From positions 1-15,513 of the forward strand of contig PKZN01000122.1 of NCBI GenBank assembly GCA_003133075.1: a DNA stretch of 15,513 bases, given 5' to 3'. The position numbers were made by a program, and so were the translations under genes. The DNA is from Acidimicrobiaceae bacterium. GTDB lineage: Bacteria > Actinomycetota > Acidimicrobiia > Acidimicrobiales > RAAP-2. Shown in pieces: positions 6,537 to 13,027 of the stretch (its first letter is position 1; each line of letters opens with the position of its first letter). The notes beneath the pieces are model-generated. The model saw only the letters and a list, made by a program, of their open reading frames with translations, was not told the DNA's origin and did not search any database.

Positions 6537-6586
6537 CGCCAGTGTGAGGTGGCGTTCCTGTCACGTTCCGTTTCCGACACCAACAG
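6537..6586 (-). repeat. Boundary repeat copy 4
   Basis: Opens CGCCAGTGTGAGG and ends TTTCCGACACCAACAG. On the minus strand it reads LLVSETERDRNATSHWRPAS and then TAA, fully in frame. The methyltransferase stop (TGA at 6598-6600) lies about 11 bp from its edge. It shares TTCCTGTCACGT with copy 8 (9790-9836) and so belongs to the same sub-type. Confidence 0.75.
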
Positions 6587-6597
6587 TCGATTATGAC

Positions 6598-7332
6598 TCA
6601 TCCGGGTGCAGTTTTCTCATAGACAACAACTTGGCTTTCACTCTGGGAGTCGAAAATCTGTTTCTGCCATCCCGCCCAACGATGAACCAATCGCATGCCA
6701 GCCACTCGAGCCATCAAGTCGAGCTCGGATGGCCACACGTAACGGAACTGACCTCTGTCGCGAAGCAGATGTCCGTTGATCTCGCGCCAGTGGTGAGAGG
6801 ACATCAGCTGTTTGATCGGGTCGTCGAGTGTATCGATTCCAACATGATGGTCATCCATAACGAAGACTTGCCCAAACTGAGGCGCCCGGTCTTGCTTGTG
6901 AACGCCCACTTCGACCACGAAGTACCCTCCAACTTCCAGATGGGCAGCAGCATTCTCGAATACTTCAACCTGTCCCTCCTGGGTGGTCACGTTCATAATC
7001 GAGTTCCAGACTAGATAGACCAACTTGAAGGTCCCCGAGACTCGCGTGTTCCTCATGTCGCCGATTGCAACCTGAATGGAATCGGCGCCAGGTTTAGCTC
7101 GTAGTTGATCCACCATATGGGGAGATAGTTCGATCCCCGAGACGAGTAGTCCTCGAGCAGCGAGTTCTAGAGCGACGCGCCCAGTCCCCACGGCAAATTC
7201 GAGTGCTGGCCCACCCCGGGACATCTCAACGAGAAAGTCCACCGTTGGCCCTAGTACCTCAGGGTCGAACATCTCGGCGGAGGTGGCGTCGTATTCTGCC
7301 GCAGCGTCTTTTCCCCACACTTCTGAACTCAT
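6598..7332 (-). CDS. Class I SAM-dependent methyltransferase
   Basis: A 244-residue protein. ALEFAVGTGRVALELA at about residues 43-58 is motif I of the SAM-binding Rossmann fold (acidic residue plus G-x-G). VSGIELSPHMVDQL is the second strand with the acidic residue binding the ribose, and IQVAIGDMRN is the motif III region. The C-terminal half is beta-rich (QFRYVWPSELDLMARVAGMR) as in small-molecule methyltransferases. The substrate is unknown. The start is ATG 7332. TAGAAC at 7339-7344 lies exactly 6 nt before it and could be the -10 box of a leaderless transcript, as there is no ribosome site. The gene sits between boundary repeats 4 and 5, transcribed against the repeats' plus-strand orientation. 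Confidence 0.85.
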   Translation of the reverse strand: MSSEVWGKDAAAEYDATSAEMFDPEVLGPTVDFLVEMSRGGPALEFAVGTGRVALELAARGLLVSGIELSPHMVDQLRAKPGADSIQVAIGDMRNTRVSGTFKLVYLVWNSIMNVTTQEGQVEVFENAAAHLEVGGYFVVEVGVHKQDRAPQFGQVFVMDDHHVGIDTLDDPIKQLMSSHHWREINGHLLRDRGQFRYVWPSELDLMARVAGMRLVHRWAGWQKQIFDSQSESQVVVYEKTAPG

Positions 7333-7411
7333 GACTTTGTTCTAGTCCGTGTGGCTGATCCATCAGCCATGGAATGGCGTCATAACGACAAGCGAACGTC
7401 GTGGGGCATCA

Positions 7412-7451
7412 GAACTTGGTAGCAATTCTGTCGCCGTCAGGTCTCCGACAC
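7412..7451 (-). repeat. Boundary repeat copy 5
   Basis: The 3' half, TCAGGTCTCCGACAC, matches the repeat closely, while the opening CGCC motif is lost (CTTGGTAGCAA remains). The minus-strand reading is NIVSET followed by TGA where other copies have Arg (CGA), so it is a decayed version. It runs almost directly into the toxin-antitoxin promoter. Confidence 0.6.
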
Positions 7452-7455
7452 GATG

Positions 7456-7486
7456 TTGTACGAAGTGAATGGTAAAGATGTACAAT
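7456..7486 (+). promoter_or_regulatory. Probable toxin-antitoxin promoter and operator, leaderless
   Basis: TACAAT at 7481-7486 is a five-of-six match to a sigma-70 -10 box and ends 6 nt before ATG 7493, so transcription would start at or next to that codon. TTGTAC (7456-7461) and GTACAA (7480-7485) are inverted copies flanking the spacer and overlapping the -10. They are candidate half-sites for autorepression by the antitoxin, as known for Phd/RelB-type systems. The operator role is inferred. Confidence 0.5.
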
Positions 7487-7492
7487 CTTTCC

Positions 7493-7741
7493 ATGAGCAA
7501 AATCTCGGTGAGCAAGGCACGTGAACGGCTCTCTGAAGTCGTGGAGATGTCCCATTCAGAACCGGTGGTCCTCGAACTCTATGGGCGTCGAGCCGCGGTG
7601 GTTGTGAGTCCCGACCACTATGACGAGATGCTGGCTGCGTTTGAAGAGTCACAAGACGTACTCGCGTTCGACGCGTCACTGGTCGACGTAGGGGACAACA
7701 TCCCCTGGGAGCAGGTGAAGATCGATCTCGGCTGGTCGTGA
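7493..7741 (+). CDS. Phd/YefM-type antitoxin
   Basis: An 82-residue protein, MSKISVSKARERLSEVVEMS at the N-terminus, with the Phd/YefM pattern: a DNA-binding N-terminal half (ISVSKAR.RLSE), then PVVLELYGRRAAVVVSPDHY, then an acidic C-terminal tail that should wrap the toxin. In this family the antitoxin neutralises the toxin and represses the operon. Upstream in-frame ATGs at 7469 and 7478 have no good ribosome site and would add residues that relatives lack, while ATG 7493 follows a -10 box by 6 nt, so I chose it as a leaderless start. The stop overlaps the toxin start (GTGA at 7738-7741), the usual coupling of antitoxin and toxin. Confidence 0.87.
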   Translation: MSKISVSKARERLSEVVEMSHSEPVVLELYGRRAAVVVSPDHYDEMLAAFEESQDVLAFDASLVDVGDNIPWEQVKIDLGWS

Positions 7742-7992
7742 GCGAGTACCGAATTGAATTCAGACCTGCGGCCCTGCGTGAGCTACGAAAAATCGACCGC
7801 TCGGTTCAACCCCGGATCCAAGGTGCGATTGCGCTCGTCGCTCGAGATCCCCGCCCGCCGGCGTCACGCCCACTGCGTGGACGCCCCGGTTACCGACTTC
7901 GAGTCGGTGATTACCGAATCATTTACACAATTGTCGACGGAGTGCTCCTCATCGTGGTCGTCACACTTGGTCATCAACGACACGTCTATTAG
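7738..7992 (+). CDS. RelE/ParE-family toxin
   Basis: An 84-residue protein starting at GTG 7738 and overlapping the antitoxin stop. The pattern is that of RelE/YoeB-like toxins: YRIEFRPAALRELRKIDRSV, then RPLRGRPGYRLRVGDYRIIY (the RVGDYRIIY strand is the family hallmark), and the C-terminal VTLGHQRHVY. RelE toxins cleave mRNA in the ribosomal A site, and ParE members inhibit gyrase. The Arg-rich strands and terminal Tyr favour the RelE side. It has the usual length and no break. Its 3' end and about 95 bp of downstream sequence occur again in diverged form at 9707-9836, attached to an unrelated ORF. Confidence 0.87.
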   Translation: MSEYRIEFRPAALRELRKIDRSVQPRIQGAIALVARDPRPPASRPLRGRPGYRLRVGDYRIIYTIVDGVLLIVVVTLGHQRHVY

Positions 7993-8039
7993 TAATCAAG
8001 CATTCGGAGTCGTGGGACGGTCACCCCTCCAAGTGCAAC

Positions 8040-8087
8040 CGCCAGTGGGTGGTAGCAAACCTGGGGTGCGGGACCTCCGACACCAAC
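8040..8087 (-). repeat. Boundary repeat copy 6
   Basis: Opens CGCCAGTGGGTGGTAGCAAA and ends GGACCTCCGACACCAACG. The minus-strand reading, SLVSEVPHPRFATTHWR followed by LHLEG and TGA, is in frame. It lies between the RelE toxin and the HIT gene. Together with the 48 bp between relE and the repeat, it is part of the longer duplication shared with 9707-9836. Confidence 0.75.
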
Positions 8088-8108
8088 GACTTCCGAGTGT
8101 TCGACTGA

Positions 8109-8114
8109 CATACT
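8109..8114 (+). promoter_or_regulatory. Possible -10 box of the HIT gene
   Basis: CATACT matches four of six positions of TATAAT and ends 7 nt before the HIT start codon, leaving no room for a ribosome site. It is consistent with a leaderless transcript but is a weak match on its own. Confidence 0.35.
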
Positions 8115-8121
8115 TGTCGGC

Positions 8122-8547
8122 ATGAGCGATCAAATCGACTGCGTCTTTTGTCGCATCGTGAGTGGAACGGAGCCTGCCCATATCGTCTACGAGGACGCGG
8201 ACTCGATCGCATTCTTTCCGTTGGCACCGGCAGTAGCTGGGCACACCTTGGTCGTCCCTCGTATCCACGCGCGAACGCTTCTGGACATCGATGCCTCGAG
8301 TGCGGGAGCGCTAATGGTCGCGGCGATTCACGTAGCACGAATGCTTGACCGCGCGCTACATCCTGAAGGAATGACGATGTTCCAGACGAACGAGCACGCC
8401 GGATGGCAGTCCGTCTTTCACGTGCACATTCACCTCGTGCCCAGATGGGAAGGCGACAACCTTGTTCTGCCTTGGAGAATAGAGCAACCCGATGGACGCG
8501 ATCTCGAACCACTCAGGCTGAGGATTATTTCCACTGGCGACGCGTGA
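8122..8547 (+). CDS. HIT family hydrolase
   Basis: A 141-residue histidine triad protein. FHVHIHLVPRW at about residues 99-109 contains the H-x-H-x-H triad, with His102 the expected nucleophile. CVFCRIVSGTEPAHIVYED near the N-terminus carries the Cys pair that in many HIT proteins helps bind zinc, and AGHTLVVPRIHAR is the conserved nucleotide-binding segment. The family hydrolyses nucleoside phosphoramidates and dinucleotides such as ApnA. The precise substrate is unknown. The start is ATG 8122, 7 nt after a possible -10 box. It is a complete, ordinary-length gene between boundary repeats 6 and 7. Confidence 0.92.
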   Translation: MSDQIDCVFCRIVSGTEPAHIVYEDADSIAFFPLAPAVAGHTLVVPRIHARTLLDIDASSAGALMVAAIHVARMLDRALHPEGMTMFQTNEHAGWQSVFHVHIHLVPRWEGDNLVLPWRIEQPDGRDLEPLRLRIISTGDA

Positions 8548-8572
8548 GCAGCATCTGGCCTACCCGTCGAGA

Positions 8573-8621
8573 CGCCAATGCTTGGATGCAAACCTGTTGG
8601 GTCGGAACTGCGACACCAACA
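8573..8621 (-). repeat. Boundary repeat copy 7
   Basis: Opens CGCCAATGCTTGGATGC. It contains the clearest hairpin: GTTGGGTCG (8596-8604) pairs with CGACACCAAC (8611-8620) with one bulged base, loop GAACTG region. The minus-strand reading is VSQFRPNRFASKHWR followed by LDG and TAG. It lies between the convergent ends of the HIT and DHFR-like genes. Confidence 0.78.
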
Positions 8622-8676
8622 ATCTCCAGACAGGTGCAACTGAGCGAACAATGAGCGTTGTGGGCAGAACTCGTAG

Positions 8677-9249
8677 TTAGCGACGCCGGCGATAGTGAAG
8701 GACGACGACTCCGTTTGTCCCGGGATGACAAGATACGAGTTCAAGCGGTTTGAATTCTCCAACATCGTCGGGTTCGAGCATCCGTGTTCCCCTGCTCAGC
8801 AGCATTGGAAATACAGTGATACGGAATTCGTCAATGAGGTCGTGGTGTAATAGGGTCCGGTGAATACCCCCGCGACCAGTCACAATCATGTAACCGTCAC
8901 CTTCAGTCTTCATTTTCTCTACCTCGGTGACGAGATCGCCCCGGTTGATTGTCGAGCGCTCCCAGTCCGCCGACGCGAGGGTCTGGGAGAAGACAACTTT
9001 GTCGGTGGCGGCGTAGATAGGCGCGAAGGGATGGTCGGTCGCGGTCTTGCCTTGGAAATGTGACGCAAATTCCTCGTAGAGGACGCGACCCATGATGTAC
9101 AACTCGGCGCCTCCCAGGAATTCGAGAATATTTCGCTCCTCGTCTTCGTCCTCGGCGAGGTCGTTGATGAAGCGAAACTCTTCGGCGCCGTCCTTCATAG
9201 AAGTTGCGTTCACCGAGTACACGTAGGTCATCGAGATCAAAGTCCGCAC
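8677..9249 (-). CDS. Dihydrofolate reductase / RibD C-terminal domain family protein
   Basis: A 190-residue single-domain protein of the RibD-C / DHFR-like fold. LGGAELYIMGRVLYEEFASH at about 45-64, KVVFSQTLASADW, YMIVTGRGGIHRTLLHHDLI and DEFRITVFPMLLSRGTRML follow the order of conserved blocks in the widespread actinobacterial dihydrofolate-reductase-family proteins. These bind NADPH, but most have no proven substrate, and this one should not be assumed to act on folate. The start is GTG 9249 with GGAG five to six bases upstream. It is transcribed divergently from the short chimeric ORF at 9403, and its end lies 55 bp from boundary repeat 7. Confidence 0.85.
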   Translation of the reverse strand: MRTLISMTYVYSVNATSMKDGAEEFRFINDLAEDEDEERNILEFLGGAELYIMGRVLYEEFASHFQGKTATDHPFAPIYAATDKVVFSQTLASADWERSTINRGDLVTEVEKMKTEGDGYMIVTGRGGIHRTLLHHDLIDEFRITVFPMLLSRGTRMLEPDDVGEFKPLELVSCHPGTNGVVVLHYRRRR

Positions 9250-9402
9250 GCTCGCTCCAGGTGTGTTAGCAACAGCCGGGATTCCTACTGCCCCGGTTTC
9301 CTAATCATTCAACCACGAGTGTTTATGCGTTCGCTGGGCGAAAACTTGATCCGGCGACGGTAATGTCGATTTCTCGCGCAAGCGACGTAAGGAGCGAAGC
9401 CG

Positions 9403-9723
9403 TTGTCCAAGCTCGGCTCGACGCCAAGGACGATCAACTTTGGGTCCAACCATCTCCTCTCTGTGTTCACCGAGGTGAGCAACGGCCGTGATCTTTTCGT
9501 CCTCCTGGCCGAACCTGACAACGCCGAGCAGCTTCGTGAGTACAACGGGACGACCGGGTCATTAGTTCACCAGAAGAAGTTCTACGGCGCAGCGTCACTT
9601 GTTGCGACCTCCACGTATCTTTGGGCGATTTCCGTGGCGAACGCCGTCGTGCTCACCAAGATGCGCACCAGCGACCTAGCCACCGTGCTCGAGTTGAAGG
9701 AGAATGGTCGCCACGCTTGGTGA
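9403..9723 (+). pseudogene. Short chimeric ORF, beta-propeller-like fragment running into a relE tail
   Basis: A 106-codon frame starting at TTG 9403 with a good ribosome site (AAGGAG, 9389-9394, 8 bases upstream). Segments such as DLFVLLAEPDNAEQLREYN, SLVATSTYLWAIS and VVLTKMRTSDLATVLEL have the strand-turn rhythm of one or two blades of a beta-propeller, but I cannot name a family and the length is far below a full propeller. The last codons (GRHAW and TGA) fall inside DNA that, in another frame, is the 3' end of a relE gene. The original 3' end has therefore been lost by recombination and the present protein is probably a fragment. Whether it is expressed is unknown. Confidence 0.5.
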
Positions 9724-9745
9724 TCGACGAGACGTCTATGAGTAA
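9707..9745 (+). pseudogene. relE 3'-end remnant
   Basis: Frame GTC GCC ACG CTT ... reads VATLGDRRDVYE and then TAA, matching VVTLGHQRHVY at the end of the intact RelE toxin (7738-7992). By eye, 30 of 36 bases are identical over this stretch, and similarity continues downstream through the spacer into boundary repeat copy 8. Nothing of the rest of the toxin remains upstream, and no antitoxin is present. Confidence 0.75.
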
Positions 9746-9789
9746 TTCAGCATTCGGAATGGTGACAACCGCACCACTCCGTTCAAAGT

Positions 9790-9836
9790 CGCTAGGGCAA
9801 CGTGGTATTCCTGTCACGTCGGGTCTTCGACGCTGA
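9790..9836 (-). repeat. Boundary repeat copy 8
   Basis: Opens CGCTAGGGCAACGTGG and ends GTCGGGTCTTCGACGC. The minus-strand reading is SASKTRRDRNTTLP followed by TAG, clearly related to VSETERDRNATSHWR of copy 4 but ending early. It lies 12 bp from the end of the MFS gene. Confidence 0.7.
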
Positions 9837-9848
9837 GAGCCGGGGAAA

Positions 9849-11090
9849 CTATTCGGTGCTCGTTTCGACCGGAACGTGACCATCAGGCGCACGCATTCGC
9901 GTAACGCTCGGAACCAAGAGAGTCACTCCAATGAACAGTCCGAGCAAGACTGCCGCGCCGATCATGGTCGTTTTCATTCCGCACGCCTCCTGAATGGGCC
10001 CGACAACTGCCATTCCGATTGGCAAAAATACAAGCGACCCGAACCAGTCGTAAGCACTGACGCGCGACAAGACCTCGGAAGGAATTTCGCGCTGCATGGT
10101 CGTCGTCCAAAGGGTCCCGAAGATCGTCAACCCAATACCCGCAATGAAGCAACCGACCCCGATCACGAGCGTCGGCGCTCGCAGGGCGAGGGCGACGAGA
10201 GGATAGATCCATGACAACGGGGCGACTGTGGCAGTCAACAGCGGTCTCCTTGGATTCCATCGCAGCATCACCACTCCGCCCAGCACCGCGCCCGCACCTT
10301 CAAGCGCGAGAATCAGACCCCACGCCGGCGCTCCTCCTAACGACTGCTTTGCAATCACTGGTCCAAGAACGAACAGGGGAGCGAAGATCAACACGTTCAC
10401 GCAAGAGAATTCGAGGACGATAACCCATAGCCATGTTCGTGACCAAAACTCAGTCCAACCCTGTTGCAGTTGCGCTAGGAACGTCTCGACCGATTCACTG
10501 CGGACCCACTCTATTGAGATCAGATAGAGACTAAGGACGCTGACGGCGTACGTGATGCCATCGGCAAGCACCGCCCAGCCGGGACTCGACACGGCAATGA
10601 TGATTCCCGCGAGGGCGGGTCCAATAATCCCAGCCACTGATCCCGACAAACTGTTGAGCGCGTTTGCTTGCAACAACCTTCCACTTGACACGACCTGCGG
10701 GACGAGGCCAGTCAGCGCCGGATTGAAGAACGCTGAACCAACTCCCACCACCGCCGCAAGTGCCATAAAGCCCCACAGAGGGGGAGGCGCCATGAATATC
10801 CAGACGCCCAAGCCGATCTCTGCCGTCGTGCGCAGAAGATCAGAACTCAACATGACGACTCGGCGGCTGAAGCGATCAGCGATGACGCCACCGACGAGGA
10901 GAAGAACAACCAGGGGTGTCAGCCCAGCGGCTGACACCAGTCCGAGGTCACTGGCCGTACCGTGTTGGAGTACTGCAAATGCGATGGCGACGGGCGCCAT
11001 CCCACTTCCAATCTGTGACGTCGTTTGACCAACAAAGAAAAGGAGGAAATTACGTTCGCTGAGCGCGCCCACCCACTCATTCATTTTCAC
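9849..11090 (-). CDS. MFS exporter
   Basis: A 413-residue major facilitator with about twelve hydrophobic segments. The N-terminal FLLFFVGQTTSQIGSGM, the cytoplasmic loop GGVIADRFSRRVVMLSSD between helices 2 and 3 (the MFS A-motif region) and AFFNPALTGLVPQVV match the MFS_3 / EntS-like exporter group. It sits in the inner membrane and probably uses the proton gradient to export a small molecule such as a drug or siderophore-like compound. The substrate is not readable. The start is GTG 11090, with TACGAT (11097-11102) exactly 6 nt upstream fitting a leaderless promoter. ATG 11084 is an alternative. The gene ends 12 bp from boundary repeat 8. Confidence 0.9.
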   Translation of the reverse strand: MKMNEWVGALSERNFLLFFVGQTTSQIGSGMAPVAIAFAVLQHGTASDLGLVSAAGLTPLVVLLLVGGVIADRFSRRVVMLSSDLLRTTAEIGLGVWIFMAPPPLWGFMALAAVVGVGSAFFNPALTGLVPQVVSSGRLLQANALNSLSGSVAGIIGPALAGIIIAVSSPGWAVLADGITYAVSVLSLYLISIEWVRSESVETFLAQLQQGWTEFWSRTWLWVIVLEFSCVNVLIFAPLFVLGPVIAKQSLGGAPAWGLILALEGAGAVLGGVVMLRWNPRRPLLTATVAPLSWIYPLVALALRAPTLVIGVGCFIAGIGLTIFGTLWTTTMQREIPSEVLSRVSAYDWFGSLVFLPIGMAVVGPIQEACGMKTTMIGAAVLLGLFIGVTLLVPSVTRMRAPDGHVPVETSTE

Positions 11091-11096
11091 TCGTCG

Positions 11097-11157
11097 ATCG
11101 TATTCCGGACGATGGGGCTGAAAGAGAAAACGCGCGTAACGATCAGCGCCGCGTTAC
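11097..11157 (-). promoter_or_regulatory. Promoter region of the MFS gene with possible operator
   Basis: On the minus strand TACGAT (11097-11102) is a -10 candidate ending 6 nt before the GTG start. No good -35 is seen. Further upstream, GTAACG (11136-11141) and CGTTAC (11152-11157) form a 6-bp inverted repeat with a 10-bp spacer, a possible regulator site. No regulator gene is adjacent. Confidence 0.35.
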
Positions 11158-11230
11158 TGACAAAGCAATTGACGTCGGTGCGGGATCGATAGGTTCGACT
11201 CACGCAACAGTGGCCGCCACTCAGTCGAGC

Positions 11231-11275
11231 CGCCAGCGGGAGATTACCGGGCGCGTCGGGTCTCGAACACCAACG
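11231..11275 (-). repeat. Boundary repeat copy 9
   Basis: Opens CGCCAGCGGGAGATTACC and ends CGTCGGGTCTCGAACACCAACG. The minus strand reads SLVFETRRAR then TAA, with RWRLD and TGA in the neighbouring frame, so a small indel separates the two halves of the usual tail. It lies between the divergent MFS and membrane-protein genes, so it is not tied to a gene 3' end. Confidence 0.72.
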
Positions 11276-11352
11276 AGGTGTGAGCCGACGAGCTTGCACT
11301 ATGTTCTCTCTTATTCGAAAACGATGACTTGAACCACGAGAATCGAGTTCAG

Positions 11353-11952
11353 ATGGCGATGTCGACGACGGATCCGCAGCCCGAAGAGTCCGTCGAAGAT
11401 GACCATCAGGAGATTCGCAGCCTACGAAAGTGGTCAATCGTGAGTGTGGCAGTCCTGCTCGTGATTCTCATCAGTGGCGGCGTACTTGCGAGCCACTATC
11501 AACCAATCGTGACGTCCTGGGGTTTCGGAGTCGGTCATCCGGAGGGAGCACATCAAGAAGAAGAGACCCTCGAAATCGGACTCCGGAATACTGGCCCAGT
11601 TGGAATAACGGTCGTGGCACTCAACGGAGGGGATCACTTCGACGGATCGAGCTCGCAGCTACGTCTATCTCCAACAAAAGTCTGCCCACTGTTCACGCCG
11701 CAAAAAGGTGGATGCCCACAGAACAGGAAGACCGGACTCTTGGTGGGCAAGCAATTTCACCCATTCAGCCTTTCGACCGACAACACCCGGCCGGTGCTAC
11801 TGCAATATCGATACCCATGCGTTTCTGCCAACTCTGCGGGAACGCTTCCAGCCACGCTCACCTTGCCGGTGACGTATCGTTTCCTCTGGTTTACCCACAC
11901 ACTCCTGCTAACAGAATCAGCGAGCGATTCTGCTACCTGTTCACCGAACTAG
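11353..11952 (+). CDS. Single-pass membrane protein with extracytoplasmic domain, unknown function
   Basis: About 199 residues from ATG 11353 (a second ATG at 11359 and a TTG at 11329 are alternatives; none has a convincing ribosome site). A short acidic cytoplasmic N-terminus is followed by RSLRKW and one hydrophobic helix (SIVSVAVLLVILISGGVL, about residues 27-44), then an outside domain rich in beta-type sequence. EETLEIGLRNTGPVGITVVA resembles exported domains that follow a transmembrane anchor. Four cysteines (KVCPLF, GGCPQ, YPCVS, ATCSPN) could form disulfides outside the cell. I recognise no family. It lies between boundary repeats 9 and the doubtful copy at 11992. Confidence 0.65.
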   Translation: MAMSTTDPQPEESVEDDHQEIRSLRKWSIVSVAVLLVILISGGVLASHYQPIVTSWGFGVGHPEGAHQEEETLEIGLRNTGPVGITVVALNGGDHFDGSSSQLRLSPTKVCPLFTPQKGGCPQNRKTGLLVGKQFHPFSLSTDNTRPVLLQYRYPCVSANSAGTLPATLTLPVTYRFLWFTHTLLLTESASDSATCSPN

Positions 11953-11991
11953 GGGTTCGACGTCGGACCGTCAAGCGACTCAAGGCTCAAT

Positions 11992-12015
11992 TGGCCAAGC
12001 CTCCGACACCACAGT
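11992..12015 (-). repeat. Possible partial boundary repeat (copy 10)
   Basis: GCCTCCGACACCACAG matches the outer edge of the repeat (compare the 2133-2177 units), and the minus strand reads VVSEAW. The CGCC end and hairpin partner are not recognisable, so this is a truncated copy or a chance match. Confidence 0.35.
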
Positions 12016-12138
12016 GATCTCGCTGAATCCGATTTCATGTAGAGCGCTGGTTACAAAACCAGGCGAACTGATAGCTCTGAGCACCTCGAATCGTGTCGAG
12101 AGGCGACGCAGTGTGTCCGGTCGATGATATGAAGAGGT

Positions 12139-12876
12139 ATGAGGAAAACCTCATTGACGCTGTCCCTCGGGGTTGCCGTCCTTGGCACGCTCGTGCTCAC
12201 GGTGCTGCGTGGACCGCTGCCCGCCGGAAGCGCCGCGCCAAACGGGCACGATCTGCTGGTTGCCGCTTTGACCAACGCCAGGAAGAATTCAAGCTACGAG
12301 TTGTACAGCGCCTTCACGGCGAGCGGGTCACCGTCCTCGATGACGTACTTTGTGACCGCGACCGGACAAGAGACCGTCGATTCTGAACAGGAAACGGGAA
12401 CCGTCTTCTTTCTTCAACCCTCGGACGCTCACCGGGTGTTCATTCGAGCCACCACGGTCCACGCCCTTCTCATTTTCCTCAGTGTGCGTGCACCCAGGGC
12501 GTCCGAGGTCAATCGATGGTTCTACCTCGCACCGTCTGACAAGCGCTACACGTCAATGACCGCTAGCGGGCCCCGGACAATTGCGACGCAGTTCGTGATC
12601 GGACCACACACCTTTGGTTCCGCGGCGAAGTACGAGGGGGTCACGTCGCTTCGAGGGACCAAGGTGATCAAGTTGGGCGTCAACTCGAGCATGATGTCGC
12701 CGACCAACGCGCTGGTGCCAACGGTCCTTTACATCACTGATTCCAGCCGGCCGTTGCCCTACGCCACTGAAGGAAAGATCAATGGCATCTCTTCAACGGT
12801 CACGTCCTACTTTTTGAGGTGGGATTCCGTACCGAAACTTCACGTACCGAGTTCTCACGACGTGTTGCCTCAGTAG
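12139..12876 (+). CDS. Secreted protein, possibly LppX/LolA-like fold
   Basis: A 245-residue exported protein: MRKTSLTLSLGVAVLGTLVL is the start of a signal peptide, ending near SAAPNG. The mature domain opens with LLVAALTNARKNSSYELYS and has alternating strands with polar turns (TVFFLQPSDAHRV, NRWFYLAPSDKRY, TKVIKLGVNSS, VLYITDSSRPLPY). This pattern of helix plus curved sheet is similar in layout to actinobacterial LppX/LprG or LolA-type proteins, but there is no lipobox cysteine, so if related it is a secreted rather than lipid-anchored form. The family call is tentative. The start is ATG 12139. A GAAGAGG run ends one base before it, too close for a normal ribosome site. Confidence 0.65.
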   Translation: MRKTSLTLSLGVAVLGTLVLTVLRGPLPAGSAAPNGHDLLVAALTNARKNSSYELYSAFTASGSPSSMTYFVTATGQETVDSEQETGTVFFLQPSDAHRVFIRATTVHALLIFLSVRAPRASEVNRWFYLAPSDKRYTSMTASGPRTIATQFVIGPHTFGSAAKYEGVTSLRGTKVIKLGVNSSMMSPTNALVPTVLYITDSSRPLPYATEGKINGISSTVTSYFLRWDSVPKLHVPSSHDVLPQ

Positions 12877-13027
12877 CCCCTCGGTCAACGCTCACTGGAC
12901 GACCCGTTGCGTCTGGAGAGTGTTGAGAGGAGTCGTGGACATGGCCGACTTTTATGGGTCTGCGTCTTCGCACTGCGAACGTGTACTCGACGGCCACCTC
13001 ACTCTGTTTCCGACCGGAACCGCGTCG

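Noticed and set aside
8021..8512. Minus-strand open frame antisense to the HIT gene
   Set aside because: Its composition is Arg/Ser-rich without domain features and the HIT gene on the other strand is unmistakable. Only its last codons (the repeat tail) are meaningful.
1482..11275. Boundary repeats as integron attC sites
   Set aside because: The hairpin arms run GTTG...CAAC, not the outer RYYYAAC...GTTRRRY core of attC, the dyad is only about 25 bp, and no tyrosine-type integron integrase is in the window.
1482..11275. Boundary repeats as simple rho-independent terminators
   Set aside because: They lack a T-run on either side, keep one orientation irrespective of gene direction, and copy 9 lies between two divergent genes where no terminator is needed.
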